A stretch of 64,000 nt of DNA from Campylobacter concisus (GTDB taxonomy: Bacteria; Campylobacterota; Campylobacteria; Campylobacterales; Campylobacteraceae). The notes below the pieces were generated by a model. That model made no database searches. It was given only the letters and a program-made list of their open reading frames with translations, and was not told the DNA's origin. Below, piece by piece: positions 37,495 through 45,925 of this stretch; position 1 is the stretch's first letter; every line of letters starts with the position of its first letter. Location of the stretch: positions 62,001 through 126,000 of the forward strand of contig NZ_CABPVS010000002.1 of assembly GCF_902460845.1 (NCBI RefSeq). The letters are read 5' to 3'. The position numbers were made by a program, and so were the translations under genes.

Positions 37495-38706
37495 ATGAAA
37501 AAAGTAGTTTTTTTTCTCTTTTTTAGCGTTTGTTCTTTGATAAATTTACACGCTTTAGAGTGCAGTGATCTTGCCAAAAAAGAGAGCTTTAAAACTACTC
37601 CAAACGATCTTGCTTACACGAATGAAGGGCTATTTTACTGTGATGACTCACTTTTAAACTTAAAAGAGGTAAAAGAGCTTTTTGATGCAAGCGTGGCTGT
37701 GAGAAGCGAGTCTCAAAGCTGCGTTGGTAATAGAGTTTATAAAGAAAATTTAAATAAGCTTAGATGGCTTTTGCTAAAAGCATCATTTGCTCCCGAGTTT
37801 TATCAAAAAGAGCTTGCAAAGCCAGAGGTTGCTGAGAGCGAAAAAGACGCTAGAATGGAGTATCTTAGATACTGGGCAAACGAGAGCTTGTTTAATTTTT
37901 TAAAATATAAAAAATTTATCGAAGCTTACAAAAACGCTCAAACTCCGCTTGTAAAATTTTATGAAAGCCTTGGACTTGATACGCCAAGTGCCGCTTACTA
38001 CGCAACTAGCGTAGTAAATGAGTTTTTGACTTTTGGTGTCGGTAAAAGTGTAAATAAAGCTAAAATTTTAACACCTGAGCAAAATATAATGGCTCAAAGG
38101 ATAAATTCCGATGAGCTGGCAAATTTACTCTACTCGAAAAATTTCAGTACCGCTGAGCTTACAAATTTACTTAATATCGCACTTTTAAACGAAAAAAGTA
38201 GCGATATGATAAAAGAGATCATAAGGCGTGGGGCCGATGTGAATTTGGGTGATGAGACGCCGCTATTTTTTGCTTTAAAAAATATAGAAAATGTAAAAAT
38301 TTTACTTGCAAATAAAGCCGATGTAAATCACAAAAATTTCTTTGGAAAAAGTGCGCTTTTTTATGCTGTGCAGTTTAGCGATAAGCCACTTTGTGAGCTT
38401 TTGCTAAAAAATGGTGCCAATGCCAATGAGAGCTACATAGATGAAAATGCCAAGATGAATATGATAAATTTGGGTATGACGCAAGTCGAAGATACATGTG
38501 GATTAGAACACACAAATAGAAGCGTTTTTATGCACGCAGCAGCTCATGCAACGCCAGAAATTTTAAAGCTTTTGATGGATAATGGTGCTGATATTAACGC
38601 CACTGATGATGCTGGATTTAACGCGCTTGACTATGCCATGAAAGAACAAAACGAAAATACGATCAAATTTTTAGAAAATTTAGGTTTAAAACCAAATTTC
38701 AATTAG
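37495..38706 (+). CDS. Secreted ankyrin-repeat protein
   Basis: A 403-residue protein with signal peptide (MKKVVFFLFFSVCSLINLHA). The N-terminal ~190 residues are helical and unrecognised, with several Cys (CSDLAK, YCDD, SCVGN). From about residue 225 four or more ankyrin repeats follow: IIRRGADVNLGDETPLFFAL, LLANKADVNHKNFFGKSALFYAV, LLKNGANANE and LLMDNGADINATDDAGFNALDYAM. Start at ATG 37495 behind AAGGAG; the adjacent TTG is ignored. Probably periplasmic; binding partner unknown. Confidence 0.88.
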   Translation: MKKVVFFLFFSVCSLINLHALECSDLAKKESFKTTPNDLAYTNEGLFYCDDSLLNLKEVKELFDASVAVRSESQSCVGNRVYKENLNKLRWLLLKASFAPEFYQKELAKPEVAESEKDARMEYLRYWANESLFNFLKYKKFIEAYKNAQTPLVKFYESLGLDTPSAAYYATSVVNEFLTFGVGKSVNKAKILTPEQNIMAQRINSDELANLLYSKNFSTAELTNLLNIALLNEKSSDMIKEIIRRGADVNLGDETPLFFALKNIENVKILLANKADVNHKNFFGKSALFYAVQFSDKPLCELLLKNGANANESYIDENAKMNMINLGMTQVEDTCGLEHTNRSVFMHAAAHATPEILKLLMDNGADINATDDAGFNALDYAMKEQNENTIKFLENLGLKPNFN

Positions 38707-38714
38707 GAAAAATC

Positions 38715-39461
38715 ATGAAAAAGACAGCTTTTGTAACTGGTGCAACATCTGGATTTGGCGAGGCGATCGCCAGAAGACTCTCAAAAGAGGGCTACAAGAT
38801 AGTCGCTCTTGCAAGGCGCGAAGATAGGCTAAAGAAGCTTGCAGCAGAGCTTGGCGATACGCATATTATCGTAGCTGACATACGCGACAAAGAGGCTGTT
38901 TTTAAAGCGGTTGAGAGCTTGCCTGATAAATTTAAGGACATAGAAGTGCTTGTAAACAACGCTGGCATGGCGCTTGGGCTTGAGAAGACGATAGATGCGA
39001 AGGTGGAGGACTTTGAGGCGATGATAGACACAAATGTCAAGGGTCTTATCTACTCAACAAAGGCGGTTTTGCCACTACTTTACAAGCAAGAAAAGGGCTA
39101 TATATTTAACCTAGGCTCGACAGCTGGCTCATGGCCATATCCTGGAAGTAACGTTTATGGTGCTACAAAGGCCTTTGTGAAGCAGTTTAGTCTAAATTTA
39201 AGAAACGATCTAGTCGGCACAAATATTAGAGTCACAAACATCGAGCCAGGGCTTTGTAAGACCGAATTTAGCGAGGTTAGATTTAGAGGAGATAAGGCAA
39301 AGGCGGATAGTCTTTATGAAAATACAAATTTCATCACATCTGAGGATATCGCGACGATTTTGGTAAATTGTCTAAATATGCCCGGAAGTGTCAACATAAA
39401 TAGAGTCGAAGTCATGGCAAATACGCAGACTTGGGCTGGGCTTGCGATAGAAAAATTTTAA
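38715..39461 (+). CDS. Short-chain dehydrogenase/reductase (YdfG-like)
   Basis: A 248-residue NAD(P)-dependent Rossmann-fold enzyme: TGATSGFGEAIARRL (nucleotide loop), ALARREDRLKKLA (NADP-type Arg), VNNAGMALGL, NLGSTAGSWPYPGSNVYGATKAFVKQ-region with catalytic Ser and YxxxK, and IEPGLCKTEF. It resembles serine/3-hydroxy acid dehydrogenase YdfG, but the substrate is not fixed by sequence. It lies between the ankyrin protein and the NhaC-like transporter, 8-10 bases from each. Confidence 0.92.
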   Translation: MKKTAFVTGATSGFGEAIARRLSKEGYKIVALARREDRLKKLAAELGDTHIIVADIRDKEAVFKAVESLPDKFKDIEVLVNNAGMALGLEKTIDAKVEDFEAMIDTNVKGLIYSTKAVLPLLYKQEKGYIFNLGSTAGSWPYPGSNVYGATKAFVKQFSLNLRNDLVGTNIRVTNIEPGLCKTEFSEVRFRGDKAKADSLYENTNFITSEDIATILVNCLNMPGSVNINRVEVMANTQTWAGLAIEKF

Positions 39462-39470
39462 GGAGTTCTT

Positions 39471-41165
39471 GTGAGACAAATTTTATTATTACTTTTTTTT
39501 AGCGTTGCGCTTTTTGGTGTCGATCCAGAAGTGGCAAAGAGAAACGCTGAAATTTACGGCGTCTTCACGCTTATACCGCCTGTTGTGGCAATAGCACTTG
39601 CTTTTATCACAAAAGACGTTATATTGTCGCTATTTATCGGTGTTTTTAGCGGAACGTTTCTCATAAACATCATCAATGAAAACATCTTTATGGGTATCGT
39701 AAAAGGCTTTACAGGTATCGTCTCAAGGGTCGTTGAATCAATGGCTGATAAGACTGATTCTGGTATCTTGCTTCAGGTACTTTGTATCGGCGGTGTGGTC
39801 GCACTCATCACAAAGATGGGCGGTACAAAGGCGGTCGCTCTTTGGCTTAGCAAAAAGGCAAAAACAGGTATCTCGGCTCAAATTTCAACTTGGCTCATGG
39901 GAATTTTTGTATTTTTCGATGACTACGCAAATGCCCTAATCGTTGGCCCTATTATGAGACCAATAAGCGATAAATTTAAAATAAGCCGCGAAAAACTAGC
40001 TTTTATCATCGATGCTACTGCGGCACCGATCGCTGGTATTGCTATCATCTCGACATGGGTTGGCCTTGAGGTTTCACTCATTGAAAAGGGATATGAGCTA
40101 GTTGGAGAGACTGGAATTAACGCTTATTCTATATTTATCGAGACAATTCCATATAGATTTTACAACCTTTTTATACTGTTTTTCATCGTTTGTACTGCCT
40201 TGATGCAACGTGAATACGGCCCAATGCTATTAGCTGAAAGACGTGCTAGAAAGGGCGAACTTCACTCAGGTAAAACTCAAATTCAAGACCTTGAAGACAA
40301 AACTCTTGAGCCAAAAGAAGGCGTAAAACTAAGTGCCTCAAACGCTGTCGTGCCACTTCTTGTGCTAGTTATTGGTGCTTTTACTAGTTTTTACTTTAGT
40401 GGTCTTGCTGCACTTGAGGGTGATGCTCTTAAAAATGCACTTGCCAATCCGCTTTCATTTTCTACATTTAAAGATACTTTTGGCGCAGCAGACTCAGCTA
40501 CATCGCTATTTCAAGCAGCATTACTTGCTAGTATCGTAGCTATCACAATGGGCGTTTGGCGTAAAATTTTTGACGTAAAAGAGGCTATCAGCACATGGGT
40601 AAAAGGCTGGAAGACTATGATAATTACGGTTGTGATTTTACTTCTTGCGTGGAGCCTTAGTGCTGTTATCAAAGAGCTTGGCACATCAAGATATTTGGTT
40701 GATTTATTAAGCTCTTCTACACCTAAATTTATATTGCCAGTTGCTGTTTTTATCCTTGGTTCGTTTATTAGCTTCTCGACTGGAACAAGCTACGGCACGA
40801 TGGGAATTTTAATGCCTCTAGCTATCCCACTAGCTTATGCTGTCGGCAAAAACTACGGCCTAGAGGGCGATGCGATGCATGCATATATGATCGTAAATAT
40901 TTCAGGCGTACTTACAGGTGCGATCTTTGGCGATCACTGCTCACCGATATCGGATACTACGATACTTTCATCAATGGGCGCAGGATGTAACCATATCGAT
41001 CACGTATCGACTCAAATGGTCTATGCGCTTAGCGTTTGTGCGGTTTGTGTGCTAGTTGGTTACTTGCCGGTTGCACTTGGTCTTAGCGTTTGGATCGCGC
41101 TTCCTTGCGGATTTTTAGCGATTTGGGCACTAGTTAGATTTGTTGGAAAGAAAGTAGAAGCATAA
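39471..41165 (+). CDS. NhaC-family Na+/H+ antiporter-like transporter
   Basis: A 564-residue protein with 12 or more helices. It starts with GTG behind AGGAG and has an unusual N-terminal segment MRQILLLLFFSVALFGVDPEVA that reads like a cleavable signal peptide, before the first transport helix. Typical NhaC blocks: FVFFDDYANALIVGPIMRPISD, IDATAAPIAGIAIISTWVG, SFISFSTGTSYGTMGILMPLA, and GAIFGDHCSPISDTTILSSMGAG. Family members exchange sodium for protons or carry amino acids; the substrate here is unproven. Confidence 0.9.
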   Translation: MRQILLLLFFSVALFGVDPEVAKRNAEIYGVFTLIPPVVAIALAFITKDVILSLFIGVFSGTFLINIINENIFMGIVKGFTGIVSRVVESMADKTDSGILLQVLCIGGVVALITKMGGTKAVALWLSKKAKTGISAQISTWLMGIFVFFDDYANALIVGPIMRPISDKFKISREKLAFIIDATAAPIAGIAIISTWVGLEVSLIEKGYELVGETGINAYSIFIETIPYRFYNLFILFFIVCTALMQREYGPMLLAERRARKGELHSGKTQIQDLEDKTLEPKEGVKLSASNAVVPLLVLVIGAFTSFYFSGLAALEGDALKNALANPLSFSTFKDTFGAADSATSLFQAALLASIVAITMGVWRKIFDVKEAISTWVKGWKTMIITVVILLLAWSLSAVIKELGTSRYLVDLLSSSTPKFILPVAVFILGSFISFSTGTSYGTMGILMPLAIPLAYAVGKNYGLEGDAMHAYMIVNISGVLTGAIFGDHCSPISDTTILSSMGAGCNHIDHVSTQMVYALSVCAVCVLVGYLPVALGLSVWIALPCGFLAIWALVRFVGKKVEA

Positions 41166-41167
41166 AT

Positions 41168-42271
41168 TTGGATTGCAATTATTTAAAAGAGTGCGGCTCT
41201 TGCACTCTTTTTACTCCTTACGATGAGCAAATTTTATTTAAAACTGACCTTGTAAAACAAAATTTTTCAGAGTTTTATGATGGTGAGTTTGATGTTTTTA
41301 GCTCAACGCCAAAACACTACCGCACAAGAGCTGAGTTTGGCATCTGGCACGAAGGCAGCAAGCTTTGCTATACGATGCATGCAAGCGAAAAGGGTAAAAA
41401 GGTCTTTATAGATGATTGTCCAAAGGTTTGCGAGCAAATTTCAGAGCTTATGCCAAGCTTGCTTTATAACTTGCAAGAGAGTGAAATACTGCGCGCAAAG
41501 CTTTTTGGAGTGGAATTTATATCTTGTAAAAGCGGTATTTTGGTCACACTTCTTTATCATAAAAGGCTTGATGGCGAGTTTGGGGTAGCTATGAAAATTT
41601 TAGCTAACAAGCTTAGTGTCACCATACTTGCTAGATCTCGTGGGCAAAAGCTGCTAAGTTGTGAGCTAAATTTGATTGATGAGCTAGACGTTGGCGGTGA
41701 AATTTATAAATTTAGCCTATCTGAAAATGCCTTTATCCAGCCAAATAGAGCCGTAAACGAAAAGATGATAGCTTGGGCAAAAGAGTGCGTACAAGGCGGT
41801 GCTGACCTTCTTGAGCTCTACTGCGGACATGGAAATTTTACTATTCCGCTTTCGTTTAAATTTAAAAACGTTCTCGCCACTGAAATTTCAAAGAGCTCGA
41901 TCGCAAATGCCCTTAAAAATTGTGAGCTAAACAAGGCTAAAAACATCAAATTTTTGCGTATGGATGCTGATGAGCTTATGAGCGCATTTGCTGGTGTTAG
42001 GGAATTTAATAGGCTCAAGGATATAAATTTAAGCGACTTTAACTTCTCTCATGTCCTTGTTGATCCGCCTCGTGCAGGACTAAGCGAAAGTGTCGTAAAT
42101 TTCATCAAAAATTTTAAGAATATCATCTATATATCGTGCAACCCAGAGACTCTAAAAGAAAATTTAAAAGAGCCTTGTAAAAGCCATAAAGTGATAAAAT
42201 TTGCCATTTTTGATCAGTTTGCAAACACTCATCACATCGAGTGTGGCGTGCTACTAAGGGCAAAGGAATAA
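41168..42271 (+). CDS. trmA: tRNA (uracil-5-)-methyltransferase TrmA
   Basis: Makes m5U54 in the T loop of tRNA using SAM. At 367 residues it has E. coli TrmA length (366). Motifs: HYRTRAEFGIWHEG, ENAFIQPNRAVNEKMI, LELYCGHGNFTIPLS (SAM motif I), LVDPPRAGLSE and the catalytic ISCNPETLKENL. Ends ANTHHIECGVLL. It starts at TTG 41168, 2 bases after the transporter stop, with only a weak ribosome site. Confidence 0.94.
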   Translation: MDCNYLKECGSCTLFTPYDEQILFKTDLVKQNFSEFYDGEFDVFSSTPKHYRTRAEFGIWHEGSKLCYTMHASEKGKKVFIDDCPKVCEQISELMPSLLYNLQESEILRAKLFGVEFISCKSGILVTLLYHKRLDGEFGVAMKILANKLSVTILARSRGQKLLSCELNLIDELDVGGEIYKFSLSENAFIQPNRAVNEKMIAWAKECVQGGADLLELYCGHGNFTIPLSFKFKNVLATEISKSSIANALKNCELNKAKNIKFLRMDADELMSAFAGVREFNRLKDINLSDFNFSHVLVDPPRAGLSESVVNFIKNFKNIIYISCNPETLKENLKEPCKSHKVIKFAIFDQFANTHHIECGVLLRAKE

Positions 42272-42293
42272 TTTAAAAAAGGAAAAATAAAAA

Positions 42294-43505
42294 ATGGTTT
42301 CACTAAATAAAATCATCCAAGCAAAGATTACGATAGGTCATTTCGTAAATAAAACTCCATTTGCTCTGAGTGCAAAACTTAGTAAAAATTTGGGAGCAAG
42401 CATCTATCTAAAAGAGGAAAATTTACAACGAACCGGAGCTTATAAAATAAGAGGCGCTTACAATAAAATAGCTAGCCTAAGTGATGAGGAGAGAAAGCGT
42501 GGTGTCGTGGCTGCAAGTGCTGGCAACCACGCTCAAGGCGTAGCGATAAGCGCGAAAGAATTTGGCGTACACGCTTGTATCATCATGCCAGAATCAACCC
42601 CGCTTCTAAAGGTTGCTGGTACAAAAGACCTTGGCGCAGAGGTTATTTTAAAAGGTGATAATTTCGATGAGGCGTACGCTTTTGCGGTTAATTACGCTAA
42701 AGATAAGGGTATGACCTTTGTTCACCCATTTAACGACGAGTATGTCATGGCAGGACAAGGCACTGTGGGGCTTGAGATGCTTGATGAGATAAGCGACCTT
42801 GATATAGTCATCGTCCCAGTTGGTGGAGGCGGATTAGCTAGTGGTGTGGCTAGTTGTATAAAGCAGGTCAATCCAAAGACAAAAGTAATCTGTGTCGGTG
42901 CAAAAGGCGCTCCAGCGATGTTTAATAGCTACGGTGCTAAAAAGAGCATAAACTCAAAATCAGTCCGCACCATAGCTGATGGCATCGCTGTGCGTGATGC
43001 GAGCGAGATCACATTAGCAAATATTATTGAGTGCGTTGATGAATTTGTGCAAGTTGATGATGAGGAGATCGCAACTGCGATTTTGTTTTTGCTAGAGACG
43101 CAAAAGATCGTTGTGGAAGGAGCTGGTGCAGCTGGCGTGGCAGCACTTATGCATGATAAGATCAAATTTAAAAAAGGTGCAAAGATAGGTGTGGTGCTAA
43201 GTGGTGGAAATATCGACGTGCAGGTGCTTTCTATCATCATCGAAAAGGGTCTTATCAAGTCTCACCGCAAGATGACCTTGCAAATCACACTTGTGGATAA
43301 GCCAGGAGCGCTCATGAGCCTAACTGATAGCCTAAAATCAGCAAATGCAAACATCGTCAAGATCGACTACGATCGCTTCTCAACAAGGCTTGATTATGGC
43401 GATGCAAGTATTACGATCACGCTTGAGACAAAGGGTCTTGAGCATCAAGAAAAGATCAAAGAAGTGCTTGAAAAAAGTGGTTTTTCATTTTCTCAATTGT
43501 TTTAA
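42294..43505 (+). CDS. ilvA: Threonine ammonia-lyase with C-terminal ACT domain
   Basis: PLP enzyme deaminating threonine to 2-oxobutanoate for isoleucine synthesis. It has 403 residues: a catalytic domain (PLP Lys in RTGAYKIRGAYNK; SAGNHAQGVA; VPVGGGGLASG phosphate-binding loop; VVLSGGNID) and an ACT-like regulatory domain from about residue 327 (MTLQITLVDKPGALMSLTDSL). This short form has one ACT domain, unlike the two-domain E. coli IlvA, so isoleucine feedback may differ. Confidence 0.95.
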   Translation: MVSLNKIIQAKITIGHFVNKTPFALSAKLSKNLGASIYLKEENLQRTGAYKIRGAYNKIASLSDEERKRGVVAASAGNHAQGVAISAKEFGVHACIIMPESTPLLKVAGTKDLGAEVILKGDNFDEAYAFAVNYAKDKGMTFVHPFNDEYVMAGQGTVGLEMLDEISDLDIVIVPVGGGGLASGVASCIKQVNPKTKVICVGAKGAPAMFNSYGAKKSINSKSVRTIADGIAVRDASEITLANIIECVDEFVQVDDEEIATAILFLLETQKIVVEGAGAAGVAALMHDKIKFKKGAKIGVVLSGGNIDVQVLSIIIEKGLIKSHRKMTLQITLVDKPGALMSLTDSLKSANANIVKIDYDRFSTRLDYGDASITITLETKGLEHQEKIKEVLEKSGFSFSQLF

Positions 43506-43609
43506 AAATTTTTTGCTATTTTGTGGATTTCAAGGTAGCAAAAAAACAAGCTAAAATTCCTTTTGCTTTACAAATTTAAGCTAAAATAGCAAGCTTTAAA
43601 GGAGAAAAA

Positions 43610-44305
43610 ATGAGCGAATATGCAAATTTGATATTAGCTATCTTACTAGCTGTTTTGGCATTTGCATTTTATAGGTCAAATAAGGCGTTAAAAAAGGCAA
43701 AAGATGATAGCGAAAATCTCTCAGTCAGCACTGAAATTTCACAGCTTAAAAGCATTGGCGAGCTTTCAGTTTTTCAAGTTTATAGCAAAGAGATCGTCAC
43801 AAAAACCGATCATGCGTTTGGAAATTTTGGCAAAGAGTATCTAAGATGGCTTATAAGCGAGAAGAAGCTTTCGATGATATTTGAGTTTGAGATAAATTTC
43901 ATCTACGATCTAACTAGCCCAAAGCTCGAGATCACGCAGATCGCAAACTCTAGCTATAAGATAAAAATGCCTCCTTGCAAGTATAAATTCTCAATCGCCG
44001 ATATGAAATTTTACGATGAGAAAAACGGCAAATTTATACCATTTTTACTGCCTGACTCGCTAAATGGCTTTTTTGGTAGCACTTTTACAGAAGAAGATAA
44101 AAATAGACTAATAGAAGAAGCTAGAAACGAAGTCAAAAAGATGAGCGTTCGCCTTATCTCACAGCTTCAAAGTAAAATTCATAAATCAGCTCGCGATACG
44201 CTTGAAGCGATCGCAAAGAGCTTTGGGGCAAACAAAGTTGAGTTTATTTTTGACGATAATGATGAGCAGATCGGCTCGCAACTAAATTTAGAAAATATTG
44301 CATAA
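43610..44305 (+). CDS. DUF4230 family membrane-anchored protein
   Basis: A 231-residue protein with one N-terminal helix (about 5-22) and a soluble domain containing the DUF4230 patterns IGELSVFQVYSKEIVTKTDH, KKLSMIFEFEINFIYDL, YKIKMPPCKYKFSIADMKFYDEKNG, then a charged helix region. Function unknown. AAAGGAG precedes the ATG. It sits 20 bases upstream of the DyP peroxidase, likely cotranscribed. Confidence 0.85.
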   Translation: MSEYANLILAILLAVLAFAFYRSNKALKKAKDDSENLSVSTEISQLKSIGELSVFQVYSKEIVTKTDHAFGNFGKEYLRWLISEKKLSMIFEFEINFIYDLTSPKLEITQIANSSYKIKMPPCKYKFSIADMKFYDEKNGKFIPFLLPDSLNGFFGSTFTEEDKNRLIEEARNEVKKMSVRLISQLQSKIHKSARDTLEAIAKSFGANKVEFIFDDNDEQIGSQLNLENIA

Positions 44306-44325
44306 AATTTTAAAAAGGAGAAAAA

Positions 44326-45249
44326 ATGAGCGTAAATTCACAGGAAGTCACGCAGACACCAGGCAACAACACGGTCTTTCAAACTTGGGTTTTAAAAGAT
44401 GATAAAAAGGCTTGTAAAGAGGGTTTTGCCGAGCTTTGCGCCTTGGTTGTAAATTTAAATAAAACTGCCAAGATTAGATTTGGCGCAAATGAAAATGTAA
44501 ACTGCGTCCTTGGCGTGGGTCATGATGCTTGGAAAAAGCTTGAAATTTCAAAAGATCTGCCAAAAGAGCTTGTAAATTTTAAAGCAATAAAAGGCGATAA
44601 ACATGAGGCTGTTAGCACAAAGGGCGATATCCACATCCATATCCGCGCCTTAAATGCGCCTGATTGCTTCGATATGGCTCAAGCGATAAAGGCCGTGCTT
44701 TTTAAATTTGCAGAGCTTACAGACGAGACGCAAGGCTTTAAGTATCATGACGGTAGGGCGATAATAGGCTTTGTTGATGGCACTGAAAATCCTGAGGGCG
44801 AGGAGAGAGATTTCTTTGCTAAAGTTGGCGACGAGGATGCTAAATTTAAGGGTGGAAGCTACGTTTTTGTGCAAAAATACTTTCATAAAATGCAAGAGTG
44901 GAACGCCACAAGCGTAAGCGAGCAAGAAAAGGTTATAGGCCGCTCAAAAGAACTTGATATCGAGATGAGCGATGATGTAAAACCTAGCAATTCACACTCA
45001 GCTGCTGCAAACGTAGGCGATGATAAAAAGGTTGTGCGCGGCAATATGCCATTTACTGAGGGTAGCAAAACTGGCACTTACTTCATCGCTTATGCGAGCA
45101 CATTTTCAACAGTTGAGCTTATGCTTAAAAAGATGTTTATCGGCGAGCCAAAGGGCAACTCAGATAGGCTACTTGACTTTAGCACACCTGTTACTGGTGC
45201 GCTATATTTTGTGCCAACAGTTGATATGTTAAGCGATTATGAGGGCTAA
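44326..45249 (+). CDS. Dye-decolorizing (DyP-type) haem peroxidase
   Basis: A 307-residue haem peroxidase. It has the DyP signature GFVDGTENP (GxxDG with catalytic Asp), a proximal His in NSHSAAANVG, the distal Arg in VVRGNMPF, and a GTYFIAYASTF strand. No Tat or Sec signal is present, so it is expected in the cytoplasm. Physiological substrate unknown; it may remove peroxide or act on porphyrins. A GNRA-looped terminator follows. Confidence 0.94.
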   Translation: MSVNSQEVTQTPGNNTVFQTWVLKDDKKACKEGFAELCALVVNLNKTAKIRFGANENVNCVLGVGHDAWKKLEISKDLPKELVNFKAIKGDKHEAVSTKGDIHIHIRALNAPDCFDMAQAIKAVLFKFAELTDETQGFKYHDGRAIIGFVDGTENPEGEERDFFAKVGDEDAKFKGGSYVFVQKYFHKMQEWNATSVSEQEKVIGRSKELDIEMSDDVKPSNSHSAAANVGDDKKVVRGNMPFTEGSKTGTYFIAYASTFSTVELMLKKMFIGEPKGNSDRLLDFSTPVTGALYFVPTVDMLSDYEG

Positions 45250-45257
45250 ATTTAAAT

Positions 45258-45280
45258 GGGTGAGGCAACTTACCCTTTTA
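45258..45280 (+). terminator. Terminator after DyP gene
   Basis: Stem GGGTGAG (45258-45264) / CTTACCC (45269-45275) with GCAA tetraloop and one G-T wobble, followed by TTTTA. Confidence 0.78.
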
Positions 45281-45294
45281 AATTTTAAATAAAA

Positions 45295-45717
45295 ATGCCA
45301 GAGTGGTTTATTTACGCAGCCCTTTCGGCTATATTTGCTGCACTCACTGCACTCTTTGCAAAGCTTGGCGTAAAGGACATCGACAGCGATTTTGCAACAT
45401 TTATAAGAACGATTGTTGTCGTCTTTATGCTTGTTTTACTTCTAAGTGTGGCTAAAAAATGGCAGCCACTAAGCTCGCTAAGCCCTAAAAACTGGCTCTT
45501 TCTCATACTAAGTGGCATAGCTACCGGGCTATCTTGGCTAATGTATTTTAAAGCGATGCAAGTTGGCAAGGTTTATCGAGTGGCGCTGGTTGATAAATTT
45601 AGCGTTGTGATTGCTATTATTTTGGCTGTCATCTTTCTTGGTGAGAGGCTAAATTACAAAGAAATTTTAGCCATTTGTCTTATTATTTCAGGCGTTATTT
45701 TATTGATTTTCAAGTAA
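45295..45717 (+). CDS. Half-size EamA/DMT-family transporter
   Basis: A 140-residue protein with about five helices, equal to one EamA repeat: FIYAALSAIFAALTALFAKLGVKDIDSDFAT, then NWLFLILSGIATGLSWLMYF, and the terminal ILAVIFLGERLNYKEILAICLIISGVILLIF-type end. Full DMT carriers have two repeats in one chain, so it probably works as a dimer. Substrate unknown. No clear ribosome site; the ATG at 45295 is at the helix start. Confidence 0.88.
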   Translation: MPEWFIYAALSAIFAALTALFAKLGVKDIDSDFATFIRTIVVVFMLVLLLSVAKKWQPLSSLSPKNWLFLILSGIATGLSWLMYFKAMQVGKVYRVALVDKFSVVIAIILAVIFLGERLNYKEILAICLIISGVILLIFK

Positions 45718-45925
45718 AAATTTATACTCTATATCTAGCAAAATAACAAAAAACAAAACTAGCTTATTTAATGGCATTTTGTGATCTAAAATTTATTCAA
45801 AAATTTTTAATTATCAAGATATCTTTATTAATTTTTAAAAAGCATTAAATAGAGGGTAAATTTAATACTAATTTTAATTCTTTTTCGATAGATTAAAGCG
45901 ATTATAACTTTTTAAAGGAGGAAAG

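Noticed and set aside
43509..43545. Inverted repeat TTTTTTGCTA / TAGCAAAAAA after ilvA
   Set aside because: The hairpin ends in A on either strand, with no T-tail, so it is not a standard terminator.
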